Positions 25,918 to 35,339 of a stretch of DNA of 40,743 bases are shown piece by piece. The stretch covers positions 1 to 40,743 of the forward strand of contig JAHAZJ010000141.1 in NCBI GenBank assembly GCA_018385315.1, given 5' to 3'. Origin of the DNA: Treponema sp. (lineage in GTDB: Bacteria; Spirochaetota; Spirochaetia; Treponematales; Treponemataceae). A model generated the notes under the pieces. That model was not told the DNA's origin. It was given only the letters and a program-made list of their open reading frames with translations, and searched no databases. The translations under genes were made by a program, and so were the position numbers. How positions within the stretch are numbered: the stretch's first letter is position 1; every line of letters begins with the position of its first letter.

Positions 25918-26685
25918 ATGACATATCTAATAGTATTTCTTACCTTTTTTAATATTATTTGTTGGATAATCTTTTTTATTCGATTTAAAAAAATTTTCTC
26001 AACAGACAAAATAGTTGAAAAAACAAAGAATCAAATGAATAAAATGATTCAAGATATAGATCAGGTTACTGATCGAGATATGTATCTTGTAAGAGAAGCA
26101 TCCAGAAATATTAAAAAATTAATGGAAGATGCAGATAAAAAAATGGAAGAATTTAGTGTGGCTGGAGACAGGTTACGCACTATGATTGCCGAGACGGATA
26201 AAATTAATAAATCTAATTCTGGTATTCATAATAGTGATCTTTTTAAGGAGCCAGCCCCTACTCCTATAAAGAGAAAGACATTAACAAATCCTCAGATTAA
26301 TTCTTATTTAAAAAATACAAAAGCGGCTCAGAAAATTAATCCGGATTCTTCTTTTGAAGTAACACCAATGGTGCAGGGGGATTTATTCAGTTCTGAAGCT
26401 TCGCAATCATCTTCTATTTTAAAAGATGAAACTACAATTACATCTGATGGTGCTGCTTACAAAGAAGTTCCTTTAATCATTACAGAAGTTTATGAAGATA
26501 AACCAGCAGAAGAAACAGATTCAACTGAAAATAATCCAGTTTATGAAAATAAAAAGCCAAATAAAACTACAACTTTACAGGAAAATGTCATTCTTATGCA
26601 TAATCAGGGATATGAAAATGATGAAATTGCATTGGCTTTATCTTGCTCAAGAACCGAAGTTGATTTTATAATTGACATGCTATAG
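25918..26685 (+). CDS. SwrB/DUF6115-like membrane-anchored protein
   Basis: This encodes 255 residues: one N-terminal membrane helix (about 2-22), a basic segment, a coiled coil (about 35-95, rich in Lys, Met, Asp), a variable linker, and a C-terminal helix-turn-helix-like segment (ENVILMHNQGYENDEIALAL, then SRTEVDFIIDML). This layout is that of Bacillus SwrB, which sits directly downstream of sigD in that fla/che operon and activates assembly of the flagellar export apparatus. Here the gene also lies downstream of the flagellar sigma factor. The match is by architecture and position, not proven homology. The GAGGTAAAA ribosome site overlaps the previous stop. Confidence 0.7.
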   Translation: MTYLIVFLTFFNIICWIIFFIRFKKIFSTDKIVEKTKNQMNKMIQDIDQVTDRDMYLVREASRNIKKLMEDADKKMEEFSVAGDRLRTMIAETDKINKSNSGIHNSDLFKEPAPTPIKRKTLTNPQINSYLKNTKAAQKINPDSSFEVTPMVQGDLFSSEASQSSSILKDETTITSDGAAYKEVPLIITEVYEDKPAEETDSTENNPVYENKKPNKTTTLQENVILMHNQGYENDEIALALSCSRTEVDFIIDML

Positions 26686-26698
26686 AAGAGGAAAAAAA

Positions 26699-27760
26699 AT
26701 GAAAGTAACTAAACAAACTTTTGGTGTACTTTGTGATGGAACAGAGGTAAATCTTTTTACAGTTAAAAATGATAATATGTCATTTTCTGCAACAGATTAT
26801 GGCTGTACTTTAACAAGTATTGTTTTGAATAACAAAGATGGCTCTAAGACTGATGTACTTGCCGGTTTTTCAACATTAGAAGGATATATCAATCTTAAAT
26901 ATTGTTTTGGAGCAGTTGTTGGTCGTTTTGCAAATCGTATTGGGGAAGCAAAATTTAATTTAAATGGTAAAGAATACCAGTTAGATAAAAATGATGGTCC
27001 AAATACACTTCATGGTGGCTTTGATGGTTATGACAAAATGATGTGGAATGGAAAAGCAATTAAGGGTAAAAACTATGCTGGCGTTAAATTCACAAGATTT
27101 TCTCCAGATGGTGAACAGGGGTTTCCTGGAAATGTAACAATTTCAGTTTCTTATATTCTTGATAACAATAATAATCTTACATGTTATTATACTGCAGAAA
27201 CTGATGCAGCTACTCCAATTAATATTACAAACCATGCATACTTTAATCTTGCAGGAAAAGGTCAGATTACAGAGCACACAGTTCAAATGAATTCAACTAA
27301 AGTGCTTGAAGTAAGTGAAAAATTGATTCCAACAGGAAAATTACTTGATGTTGCTGGAACTCCATTTGATTTTACAACTGAAAAAGCTATTGGAAAAGAA
27401 ATTGCACAGGTTGGTGTAGGTTATGATCATTGTTATGTTACAGAAATGTATGATCCAGAAGATGAACAGTGTGGACTTCCCCTGGATGCAACAGATTTAG
27501 TTGAATTCTGTACTGTAAAAGAACCTGAAACTGGACATGAAATGACAGTATTTACAAATATGGAAGGATGTCAGTTCTATACAGGAAATTACATTGGTGG
27601 AATTCTTGGTAAAAATGGTATTACATATGCTTCTCATGATGCATTCTGTTTAGAAACACAGTGTTTCCCAGATACACCAAATCAGAAGGATTTCCCAACT
27701 TGTATTTTGCAACCAGGACAAACAATGAAGGCTAAAACAATTTATTCTTTTAAAATTTAG
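26699..27760 (+). CDS. galM: Aldose 1-epimerase (galactose mutarotase)
   Basis: This encodes 353 residues from the ATG at 26699, which follows AGAGG. Family landmarks are VVGRFANRIGEAKF (substrate Arg), LHGGFDGYD (the first His of the motif), NITNHAYFNLAG (catalytic His) and, near the C-terminus, FCLETQCFPDTPN (catalytic Glu). The enzyme interconverts alpha and beta anomers of galactose and glucose in the cytoplasm; no signal peptide is seen. It begins 13 bases after the SwrB-like gene with no terminator between, so it is probably read from the flagellar operon, an odd partner. A hairpin terminator closes the transcript after it. Confidence 0.93.
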   Translation: MKVTKQTFGVLCDGTEVNLFTVKNDNMSFSATDYGCTLTSIVLNNKDGSKTDVLAGFSTLEGYINLKYCFGAVVGRFANRIGEAKFNLNGKEYQLDKNDGPNTLHGGFDGYDKMMWNGKAIKGKNYAGVKFTRFSPDGEQGFPGNVTISVSYILDNNNNLTCYYTAETDAATPINITNHAYFNLAGKGQITEHTVQMNSTKVLEVSEKLIPTGKLLDVAGTPFDFTTEKAIGKEIAQVGVGYDHCYVTEMYDPEDEQCGLPLDATDLVEFCTVKEPETGHEMTVFTNMEGCQFYTGNYIGGILGKNGITYASHDAFCLETQCFPDTPNQKDFPTCILQPGQTMKAKTIYSFKI

Positions 27761-27791
27761 TTTTTATTATATTAAAGTTTGATTTTCTATT

Positions 27792-27849
27792 AAAATGTCA
27801 TTTCAGAAATAATTCATAATGAATTTTTTTGGTATGACATTTTTTTTTC
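27792..27849 (+). terminator. Nested-hairpin terminator after galM
   Basis: An outer stem AAAATGTCAT (27792-27801) with ATGACATTTT (27834-27843) encloses an inner palindrome AATTCAT-A-ATGAATT (27811-27825). A run of nine T starts at 27840 and is soon followed by more T after one C. It ends the flagellar operon transcript. Confidence 0.75.
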
Positions 27850-27880
27850 TTTTTTTATGTTATATCTAGCAAATATATTA

Positions 27881-27909
27881 TTGAATTCTCATATATTTAG
27901 GAGTAAAAT
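27881..27909 (+). promoter_or_regulatory. Promoter of the V-ATPase operon
   Basis: TTGAAT (27881-27886), a 17-base spacer and TAAAAT (27904-27909) predict a start near 27916 and a leader of about 34 bases with the GGTGAGG ribosome site. A second TATAAT at 27916-27921 has no -35 partner. Confidence 0.45.
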
Positions 27910-27949
27910 ATTACGTATAATTTTTGATTATTTTAGGTGAGGTAATGCA

Positions 27950-28570
27950 ATGGATGTTCAATTACAAGAACTGATTGATAAAATCAAAAAAGACGGTGTA
28001 GCCGCTGCAGAAGCAGATGCCGCTAAAATCGTTGCAGAAGCAGAAAAAAAAGCAGAAAGCATTATAGCTGAAGCTGAGAATAAAGCTGCAGAAATTATAA
28101 AAAGTAAAAAATCAGAGACAGAGAAAATGGAAAAATCCAGCGAAGAAGCAATTATTCAGGCTGGACGAAACATGCTTTTGTCTTTTAAAGATTCTATTGT
28201 TGCTCAGTTAGATGCAATTATTAATGCTGAAACAGAAAAAGCCATGTCAAAGGATGTTTTGGTGAAACTTATCCCTGAAACTGTAAAAGCCTGGGTAAAA
28301 AACTCAGATGCTTCAGAATTGTCAGTTTTGCTTAGCGAAAAAGATTTGAAAGAATTAAATTCTTCTTTAACATCAGAATTAAAAGCTGAAATTTCTAAGG
28401 GTTTGGAAATTAAACCTGATAAAACAATGGCTGCTGGATTCAAAATTGGCGTAAATAATGGTGCAGCATATTACGATTATTCGGCAGATAGTCTTGCTCA
28501 GATGTTTGCAGCATATCTTAATCCAAAGGTTGCAGGTTTAATGAAAGAAGCTGCAAAAGGACAGAACTAG
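27950..28570 (+). CDS. atpE: V-type ATPase subunit E
   Basis: This encodes 206 residues. The first half is a long Ala/Glu/Lys coiled coil (residues about 10-70, with AAKIVAEAEKKAESIIAEAE-type heptads) and the second half is a small alpha/beta head, as in V/A-type subunit E, which forms the peripheral stalk. It heads a seven-gene operon and its stop shares a base with the next start. Confidence 0.88.
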   Translation: MDVQLQELIDKIKKDGVAAAEADAAKIVAEAEKKAESIIAEAENKAAEIIKSKKSETEKMEKSSEEAIIQAGRNMLLSFKDSIVAQLDAIINAETEKAMSKDVLVKLIPETVKAWVKNSDASELSVLLSEKDLKELNSSLTSELKAEISKGLEIKPDKTMAAGFKIGVNNGAAYYDYSADSLAQMFAAYLNPKVAGLMKEAAKGQN

Positions 28571-29109
28571 TGGCTTATTATTATTTGGTTTCACAATTAC
28601 CAAATATCTCTCCTTCAGAAGGCAAATCTAATCTACCATTAAGTGGTGATTCCTTTAGAGAGCTTTGTTCTAGATTTGTTTCTGAAAAAGAAAAGGTTAT
28701 TTTGAATGAACTTTCCTTAGTTCCACCAAAAGATCTTTGTGCTACAGGTTCAGAATTCCTTGATACTTGGTATGAAAAAGAACGTAATTTACGTTTTGCC
28801 TTGGCTCAAATTAGAGCTCAACGTATGAAAAAGGAATCATATACTTTGCCAGCTGGTTGTACTGCTGATATTATTGGTGCGGCAAGAACAGCTGTTGGTA
28901 TGGATAGTCCTTATTCGGCAGAACAGTTTTTATACGAATATAGAATTAAACTATTGGAAGAAATTAAACCCTTAGATAGTTTTTCTATTGATGCAGTTTA
29001 TGCTTATGGTCTTAAACTGCTGCTTGTAGAACGTATGCGTAAGTTTGAAGTTGAAAACGGAAAGGCTTCTTATCATAAAATTTACGACGAAATACTAGGA
29101 GAAAAATAG
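28570..29109 (+). CDS. DUF2764 protein of the V-ATPase operon
   Basis: This encodes 179 residues from a GTG at 28570, which overlaps the TAG of the E subunit gene. It begins AYYYLVSQLPNISPSEGK and ends KASYHKIYDEILGE, mostly helical, with a central FALAQIRAQRM segment. DUF2764 proteins lie between subunits E and A in spirochaete, chlamydial and Bacteroidetes V-ATPase operons, and have been suggested to replace the missing C subunit that joins rotor and stalk. That role is inference from position and fold, not shown here. Confidence 0.85.
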   Translation: MAYYYLVSQLPNISPSEGKSNLPLSGDSFRELCSRFVSEKEKVILNELSLVPPKDLCATGSEFLDTWYEKERNLRFALAQIRAQRMKKESYTLPAGCTADIIGAARTAVGMDSPYSAEQFLYEYRIKLLEEIKPLDSFSIDAVYAYGLKLLLVERMRKFEVENGKASYHKIYDEILGEK

Positions 29110-30879
29110 ATGACGGATACAAAAGCAAAGGTAGTCGGCATTAATGGAAACATGGTAACCATCGAATTTGAAGGTTCTGTTTCTATGAATGAAGTAGGCT
29201 ATGTTAATGTTGATGGAAAAAAGCTTAGAGGTGAAATTATCCGTATTCGCGGAAATAAAGCCCAGATGCAGATTTTCGAAATGACACAGGGAATTAAAGC
29301 AGGGGATACTGTTGATTTAATTGGAGATCTTCTCTGTGCTGAATTAGGACCTGGCCTTCTTGGACAGACTTTTGATGGTTTACAGAACCCACTTCCATTG
29401 GTTGCTGAAAAAGCAGGCTTCTTCTTGGAAAGAGGTGTTTATGTAGATTCACTTCCAAGAGATAAAAAATGGGAATGGACACCTGCTGCAAAACCTGGTG
29501 ATAAAGTTGTTAGAGGAGATTCTATTGGTTCTGTACCAGAAGGTCCTTTTACACATAAAATTCTTGTTCCATTTGATTTACTTGGAATGTATACAGTTAA
29601 ATCTGTAACTCCTGCTGGCTCATATACAATTGAAGATACTGTAGCTGTTGTAACAGATGAAAAAGGAAATGACCACCAACTTAAAATGGCATTCAAATGG
29701 CCTGTAAAACGTGCAGTAGACTGTTATGCAGAACGTCTTGCTCCATCTGAACCAATGGTAACTCAGGTTCGTCTTATTGATACATTCTACCCAGTTTCAA
29801 AAGGTGGAACATATTGTATTCCTGGTCCTTTTGGTGCTGGAAAAACTGTATTACAGCATACAACATCTCGTAATGCCGATGTTGATATCGTAATCATTGC
29901 TGCTTGTGGTGAACGTGCCGGTGAAGTTGTAGAAACAATTAAAGAGTTCCCTGAACTTAAAGACCCAAGAACTGGTCGTTCATTGATGGAAAGAACAATC
30001 ATTATTTGTAATACATCATCAATGCCTGTTGCTTCTCGTGAAGCTTCAGTTTATACATCAGTAACTTTGGCTGAATATTATCGTCAGATGGGCTTACATG
30101 TATTGTTGCTTGCAGACTCAACAAGCCGTTGGGCACAGGCTCTTCGTGAAATGTCTGGTCGTTTGGAAGAAATTCCTGGAGAAGAAGCATTCCCTGCTTA
30201 CCTTGAATCATATATTGCTGCATTCTATGAACGGGCTGGTATTGTTCGTCTTCGGGATGGTTCAACAGGTTCTGTAACAATTGGTGGTACAGTATCTCCA
30301 GCTGGCGGTAACTTTGAAGAACCAGTAACACAAGCTACTTTGAAGGTAGTAGGTGCTTTCCATGGGCTTTCCCGTGAACGTTCTGATGCTCGTAAATATC
30401 CAGCTATTGACCCAATTATTTCCTGGTCAAAATATAAATCAGTACTTCCAGAAGAATGGGTTGCATATGCACGTAAGGTATTCCTTGCCGGTGTTGAAGT
30501 AAACCAGATGATGAAAGTAGTTGGTGAAGATGGTACAACAACAGAAGATTACATCGAATATCTTAAGAGCGAATTCCTTGATGCTGTTTACATGCAGCAG
30601 AACTCATTTGATGAAATTGATGCTGCTGTTAGCGTAGAACGTCAGAAATATACATTCGCAAAAGTTCTTACTGTTCTTGGTTCGGATTTCGAACTTGCTG
30701 ATAAAGATACAGCACGTAACTTTTTTAACCAGATGAGACAGAAATTTATTGACTGGAACTATTCTTTGTGGAACAGCGATAAATTTAAGGATGCTGAAAA
30801 AGCAGTTGAAGCACATTATGCATCTGCAAATGGAAAGATTCGTAGTGATGTTGCAACTATGTTAAAGGATGGTGAATAG
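29110..30879 (+). CDS. atpA: V-type ATPase catalytic subunit A
   Basis: This encodes 589 residues, the usual length. The P-loop is GPFGAGKT (239-246), followed by [17 protein letters not shown] and [17 protein letters not shown]. The non-homologous insert specific to V/A-type A subunits lies upstream (about 115-200). It hydrolyses or makes ATP at the A/B interface. Ribosome site AGGAGAAA lies at the end of the DUF2764 gene. Confidence 0.97.
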   Translation: MTDTKAKVVGINGNMVTIEFEGSVSMNEVGYVNVDGKKLRGEIIRIRGNKAQMQIFEMTQGIKAGDTVDLIGDLLCAELGPGLLGQTFDGLQNPLPLVAEKAGFFLERGVYVDSLPRDKKWEWTPAAKPGDKVVRGDSIGSVPEGPFTHKILVPFDLLGMYTVKSVTPAGSYTIEDTVAVVTDEKGNDHQLKMAFKWPVKRAVDCYAERLAPSEPMVTQVRLIDTFYPVSKGGTYCIPGPFGAGKTVLQHTTSRNADVDIVIIAACGERAGEVVETIKEFPELKDPRTGRSLMERTIIICNTSSMPVASREASVYTSVTLAEYYRQMGLHVLLLADSTSRWAQALREMSGRLEEIPGEEAFPAYLESYIAAFYERAGIVRLRDGSTGSVTIGGTVSPAGGNFEEPVTQATLKVVGAFHGLSRERSDARKYPAIDPIISWSKYKSVLPEEWVAYARKVFLAGVEVNQMMKVVGEDGTTTEDYIEYLKSEFLDAVYMQQNSFDEIDAAVSVERQKYTFAKVLTVLGSDFELADKDTARNFFNQMRQKFIDWNYSLWNSDKFKDAEKAVEAHYASANGKIRSDVATMLKDGE

Positions 30880-30881
30880 TT

Positions 30882-32177
30882 ATGAACAAAGTTTATAGTA
30901 AGATTGAATCCATCGTTGGTAGTGTAATTACAGTTAAAGCTGATAATGTTGCTTACGGAGAACTTGCTGAAATTGAAACACGTTTTGGAAAATCTCTTGC
31001 AGAAGTAAACAAAATCGAAGGCGATGTAGTTAGTTTACAGGTATTTGCTGGTGGTCGTGGTATTTCCACAGGTGACCATATTAAATTCCTTGGACATCAG
31101 ATGGAAGTTTCTTTTTCTGATGATTTACTTGGACGTATTTTTAATGGATCTGCTCAGCCCCGTGATAATGGACCAGCTCTTTCTGATTCATTGGTTACAA
31201 TTGGTGGACCTTCAGTAAATCCATCAAAACGTATTATGGCTCGTCGTATGATTCGTACTGGTATTCCAATGATTGATATGTTTAATACATTGGTTGTTTC
31301 TCAGAAACTTCCAATTTTCTCAATCTCTGGTGAACCATATAACCAGCTTTTGGCTCGCATTGCTATGCAGGCTGAAGTTGATGTAATTGTACTTGGTGGT
31401 ATGGGTCTTAAATATGATGACTATCTGTATTTCAAGAAAACTCTTGAAGATGGTGGTGCTCTTTCAAAAACTGTTATGTTCATGCATACAGCAGCTGACC
31501 CTACAGTAGAATGTCAGAAAATTCCTGACCTTTCACTTGCAGTTGCAGAACAGTTTGCTCTTAAAGGAAAAGATGTACTTGTACTTCTTACAGATATGAC
31601 AAACTATGCCGACTCAATGAAGGAAATTGCTATTACACAGGAACAGGTTCCTTCTAATCGTGGTTATCCTGGTGATTTGTATTCACAGTTAGCTGCTCGT
31701 TACGAAAAAGCTGTAGACTTTGATTCTGCAGGTTCTGTAACAATTCTTGCAGTTACAACAATGCCTGGTGATGATGTTACTCACCCAGTACCAGATAACA
31801 CAGGATATATTACAGAAGGTCAGTATTATCTTAAAGGCGGACGTATTGAACCATTCGGATCCTTGTCACGTCTTAAACAGAATGTAAACGGTTCTACCCG
31901 TCCTGACCACCGTGCCCTTATGGATGGTATGATTCGTCTTTATTCAAGTTACAAAGATACTCTTGAAAAAAAATCAATGGGTTTCAACTTGTCTAAATGG
32001 GATGAAAAACTTCTTGCATACGGTGTAAAATTTGAAGATGGTATGATGGACCTTTCAAAGAATATTTCTTTGGAAGATGCTTTGGATTTAGGTTGGAAGA
32101 TTCTGTCAGAATGTTTTGAACCTGAAGAAACAGGTCTTAAATCTTCACTTATTGAAGAATACTGGCCAAAAAATTAA
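30882..32177 (+). CDS. atpB: V-type ATPase regulatory subunit B
   Basis: This encodes 431 residues. It has the B-subunit pattern [12 protein letters not shown] in place of a P-loop, and the family signature [20 protein letters not shown], followed by [19 protein letters not shown]. The start is two bases after the A subunit stop, and GGATGG supplies a ribosome site. It completes the A3B3 head. Confidence 0.97.
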   Translation: MNKVYSKIESIVGSVITVKADNVAYGELAEIETRFGKSLAEVNKIEGDVVSLQVFAGGRGISTGDHIKFLGHQMEVSFSDDLLGRIFNGSAQPRDNGPALSDSLVTIGGPSVNPSKRIMARRMIRTGIPMIDMFNTLVVSQKLPIFSISGEPYNQLLARIAMQAEVDVIVLGGMGLKYDDYLYFKKTLEDGGALSKTVMFMHTAADPTVECQKIPDLSLAVAEQFALKGKDVLVLLTDMTNYADSMKEIAITQEQVPSNRGYPGDLYSQLAARYEKAVDFDSAGSVTILAVTTMPGDDVTHPVPDNTGYITEGQYYLKGGRIEPFGSLSRLKQNVNGSTRPDHRALMDGMIRLYSSYKDTLEKKSMGFNLSKWDEKLLAYGVKFEDGMMDLSKNISLEDALDLGWKILSECFEPEETGLKSSLIEEYWPKN

Positions 32178-32208
32178 TTGTGTTTGGATTTAGCTAGGAG
32201 AATATTGA

Positions 32209-32832
32209 ATGGCAAAAATCAAGCTGACAAAAAATGAGCTAAAAGTACAAAAAGATGCACTTAAAATGTATAAGCGTTATCTTCCTACATTGCAGCTCAA
32301 GAAACAACAGCTTCAAACAGAAATCCGCACAATTGATGCTAAAGCCAAAGAAGTACGTGCATCCCGAGTGGCTCTGGAAAAAGAATTTGATCAGTGGATT
32401 GCGGTATTTGGTGAAAGAGAAGCATTTACTCCAGATATGGTTACTGTAAAAAATATTAAAAAGGGATATGGAAACATTGCTGGTGTAACAATCCCTGTTT
32501 ATGAAGGTGCAGATTTTGGTCGTGGTGATTATGATCTTTATTCAGCACCTTTATGGATTGATATGGCTGCAGACCGTATGGAAAAAGCTTTATCTTTAGA
32601 TTTGGAAGCAGAAGTTCTTGATGAACAAGTACGTTTGCTTTCACAGGAATTAAGAACTACAACACAGCGTGTAAACCTGTTTGAAAAAGTAAAAATTCCT
32701 GAAACTAAGGCTAATATTAAAAAAATCTCTGTTTATCTTGGTGATGAACAGACTGCTGCGGTAGTTAGAAGTAAGATTTCTAAAAATAAATTGCAGGCAA
32801 AAATTAACGAAGAACAGGAGGCTAAAAAATGA
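32209..32832 (+). CDS. atpD: V-type ATPase central-stalk subunit D
   Basis: This encodes 207 residues. It has the two long helices expected of subunit D: an N-terminal basic helix (LTKNELKVQKDALKMYKRYL) and a C-terminal helix with TQRVNLFEKVKIPE, the family landmark. It is the rotating shaft. TAGGAGAA lies upstream; the stop overlaps the I subunit start (ATGA). Confidence 0.94.
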   Translation: MAKIKLTKNELKVQKDALKMYKRYLPTLQLKKQQLQTEIRTIDAKAKEVRASRVALEKEFDQWIAVFGEREAFTPDMVTVKNIKKGYGNIAGVTIPVYEGADFGRGDYDLYSAPLWIDMAADRMEKALSLDLEAEVLDEQVRLLSQELRTTTQRVNLFEKVKIPETKANIKKISVYLGDEQTAAVVRSKISKNKLQAKINEEQEAKK

Positions 32833-34757
32833 TTGAACCAATGAAAAAAGTCTCTATTGTTCTTTTAAATAAAGAAAGAGAATCTGCCTTAAAAAGTTTA
32901 AGAAAAATCGGATTAGTTCATCTTGAAAAAGTTGAAGGCTCATCTGAAACATTAAATGCTTTTAAGGAATACACAAATAATGCTGTTATTAGTGAAAGCA
33001 TTCTTGGTGAAATTAAACTTCCAAAAAAACAGAACAAATCAGAAGCTCTTTCTAAAGAGCAGGTAATTCCTCTTTGTGCTACAATCGTTGCTAAAAATGA
33101 AAGAAAAAAGCAATTGATGGAAGAAATTAGCGCAGATGCTAATGAACTGGAACGTTTTGCTGGATGGGGTACAGTTTGTAATGAAGATTTTGATTATCTT
33201 AATACAAAAAACATTCAGCTGAAAATGTATGAAGTTCCTTGTGATAAATACCATCAGATTGATGACAAAATTAAAACAATTCTTGTTAATAATGACAAAA
33301 AAACTGTTAGATTTTTAATAATCAATGGTGGTGAAGGAAGACCTGAAAATCTTATTCCTGAAGCTTTTGAAGTACCATTTCCAAGAATTACTACAACTGC
33401 TTTAGAAGAAGAAATTAAAAGAGATGAAGCAGAAATTGCAGAAATAGAAGCATTCTATAAAGAATCTGCTGTATATCTTGAATCAATTAAGGCATTTAGA
33501 ATTGCTTTGGAAAAAGACATTGAATTCGAAACAATCAATTGTGGTATGGAACATGAAGTTCTTGGCACAGAAAATGATTTGGCTTGGATTTCTGGTTTTG
33601 TTCCTTGTGCAGATATTGAAGAACTTAAAGCAAAATGCGCTGAAAACCAATGGGCACTTGCTTATGAAGATGCTGAAATTGATGATGCTACAGTACCAAC
33701 AAAATTAAAGAATAATAAATTTGTAAGTTTAATTTATCCACTTACAGACTTTTTGGGAACAGTTCCTGGATATAATGAATATGATATTTCTGGATGGTTC
33801 TTATTATTCTTTACTCTTTTCTTTGGAATGATTTTTGGTGATGGTGGTTATGGTTTATTGGTAACAATCGTCGCTTTAGCAATGATGATTAAGGGAAAAT
33901 TGAAAAAGGAACCTTTCTCGCCAATGTTAGGACTTGTTACTCTTGTAGGTTTTGCAACTGTAATTTGGGGTATGGTTACTTGTACCTGGTTTGGAATTGC
34001 TCCTGAACAGCTTCCTCTTTGGCTCAAGAATCTTTCTATTCCTTTAATTTCTAATGCCCATGAAACCAGACTCTGGACGCCTTTCTGGGTTACAGAACCT
34101 GGTGTTGGACTTTCAAAGAATCAGAATCTTCAGATTTTCTGTTTTGTACTTGCTTTAATTCAGCTTTCAATTGCTCATATTAAGGCAGCAAAAAGAAATA
34201 TATCAAACAAAAATGGACTAAAAGCTCTTGGTGATTTTGGTTCATTAATGCAGCTTATTGGTATGTTCTGGATTGTTCTTTCAATGGTAGTAAACTCAAA
34301 GGTTTTCCCAATGTTAGGTTCAATAGGAAATGTACCTGTAGGAAAAATTGAAATCAGTTTAATTGCAATTGGATTTGTATTAAGCTTTGTTTTTGCAAAC
34401 TATGAAGGAAGTATTAGACAGTCTGTACTTGAAAGTTGTAAAAACATTATTTCAGTTCTTCTTGGAGTTGTAAACGTATTCTCAGATATCGTATCTTATA
34501 TTCGATTATGGGCTGTAGGTTTGGCAGGTGCCGCAATTTCTGACACAGTAAATACAATGGCTGGTCCAATTTTAGGACACGCAATTTTGTTTATTGCAGC
34601 AATTGCATTACTTGTTTTTGGTCATGGCTTAAATATGATTTTGAACTTACTTTCTGTAATTGTACACGGTGTTCGTTTGAATACACTTGAATTCTCAACT
34701 CACTTGGGAGTTTCCTGGTCTGGAATTAAATATAGTCCATTCAAGGAAGATAAATAA
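32829..34757 (+). CDS. atpI: V-type ATPase membrane subunit I
   Basis: This encodes 642 residues. The cytoplasmic half (about 1-310) has two helical arms. The membrane half begins near YDISGWFLLFFTLFFGMIFGDGGYGLL and ends with seven to eight helices, including the half-channel segment YIRLWAVGLAGAAISDTVN with its essential Arg. The subunit forms the ion path next to the rotor ring. GGAGG at the end of atpD supplies the ribosome site. Confidence 0.95.
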   Translation: MIEPMKKVSIVLLNKERESALKSLRKIGLVHLEKVEGSSETLNAFKEYTNNAVISESILGEIKLPKKQNKSEALSKEQVIPLCATIVAKNERKKQLMEEISADANELERFAGWGTVCNEDFDYLNTKNIQLKMYEVPCDKYHQIDDKIKTILVNNDKKTVRFLIINGGEGRPENLIPEAFEVPFPRITTTALEEEIKRDEAEIAEIEAFYKESAVYLESIKAFRIALEKDIEFETINCGMEHEVLGTENDLAWISGFVPCADIEELKAKCAENQWALAYEDAEIDDATVPTKLKNNKFVSLIYPLTDFLGTVPGYNEYDISGWFLLFFTLFFGMIFGDGGYGLLVTIVALAMMIKGKLKKEPFSPMLGLVTLVGFATVIWGMVTCTWFGIAPEQLPLWLKNLSIPLISNAHETRLWTPFWVTEPGVGLSKNQNLQIFCFVLALIQLSIAHIKAAKRNISNKNGLKALGDFGSLMQLIGMFWIVLSMVVNSKVFPMLGSIGNVPVGKIEISLIAIGFVLSFVFANYEGSIRQSVLESCKNIISVLLGVVNVFSDIVSYIRLWAVGLAGAAISDTVNTMAGPILGHAILFIAAIALLVFGHGLNMILNLLSVIVHGVRLNTLEFSTHLGVSWSGIKYSPFKEDK

Positions 34758-34801
34758 AATATTAATTAATAAAAGCGAATTAGCTTATAGGAGATAATAA
34801 T

Positions 34802-35236
34802 ATGAACGCAGAATTTTTTGGTATGCTTGGTGCTGCTATTTGTATGGGTATTGCTGCTATCGGTTCAGCAATTGGTATTGGAATTGCAGGACAGGGTGCA
34901 ATTGGTGCTTGGAAACGTTGTTATGTAAATAATAAACCAGCTCCATTCATCTTGACAGTATTTGCTGGTGCTCCTTTGACACAGACAATTTACGGTTTCC
35001 TTTTAATGACAATTAAATTGAACTCTCTTGGTGCTGAAAACCCAGGCAAAGCTCTTGGTCTTGGTCTTTGTTCAGGTTTGGCAATGTGTTTCTCTGCTAT
35101 TGCTCAGGGTAAAGCTGGTGCAGCCGGTTCAGATGCTCTTGGCGAAACAGGAAAAGGCTTTGCCCAGTACATCATGGTAGTAGGTCTTTGTGAATCAGTA
35201 GCCTTATTCGCTATGGTATTCAGTATGATCGCATAA
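34802..35236 (+). CDS. atpK: V-type ATPase rotor subunit K with Na+-type ligands
   Basis: This encodes 144 residues in four membrane helices, arising from two fused hairpins. In the Enterococcus hirae Na+ rotor the ion is held by Thr64, Gln65, Gln110 and Glu139; the matching positions here appear to be Thr60 and Gln61 (APLTQTIYGF), Gln102 (SAIAQGKAG) and Glu131 (GLCESVALF). This suggests Na+ transport. The ring rotates against subunit I. AGGAGATAA lies before the ATG. Confidence 0.93.
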   Translation: MNAEFFGMLGAAICMGIAAIGSAIGIGIAGQGAIGAWKRCYVNNKPAPFILTVFAGAPLTQTIYGFLLMTIKLNSLGAENPGKALGLGLCSGLAMCFSAIAQGKAGAAGSDALGETGKGFAQYIMVVGLCESVALFAMVFSMIA

Positions 35237-35258
35237 GTACACTATTGTGTACTTATGC
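35231..35258 (+). terminator. 12-bp perfect hairpin spanning the atpK stop
   Basis: GCATAAGTACAC (35231-35242) and GTGTACTTATGC (35247-35258) are exact inverted repeats with a TATT loop, and the atpK TAA lies in the left arm. No T-run follows, so it may stabilise the 3' end or block read-through rather than terminate. The intrinsic terminator lies just downstream. Confidence 0.6.
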
Positions 35259-35261
35259 AAT

Positions 35262-35300
35262 AAAAAATACCCCGAACTTGCTTCGGGGTATTTTTTTTTT
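35262..35300 (+). terminator. Intrinsic terminator of the V-ATPase operon
   Basis: ATACCCCGAA (35267-35276) pairs with TTCGGGGTAT (35282-35291) around loop CTTGC. An A-run precedes it and ten T follow, so it could also work on the opposite strand. Confidence 0.92.
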
Positions 35301-35304
35301 AACG

Positions 35305-35333
35305 TTACTATACCTCTTAAAATATGATATAAT
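35305..35333 (+). promoter_or_regulatory. Extended -10 promoter of ispG, probably leaderless
   Basis: TGATATAAT (35325-35333) is an extended -10; the -35 position TTACTA (35305-35310) matches 3 of 6. The ATG begins seven bases after the -10 and no ribosome site precedes it, so transcription and translation should start at the same base. Confidence 0.6.
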
Positions 35334-35339
35334 TAATAT

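Noticed and set aside
30002-30331. Open frames opposite the V-ATPase A subunit gene
   Set aside because: Shadows of a highly conserved coding gene with no start signals or domains.
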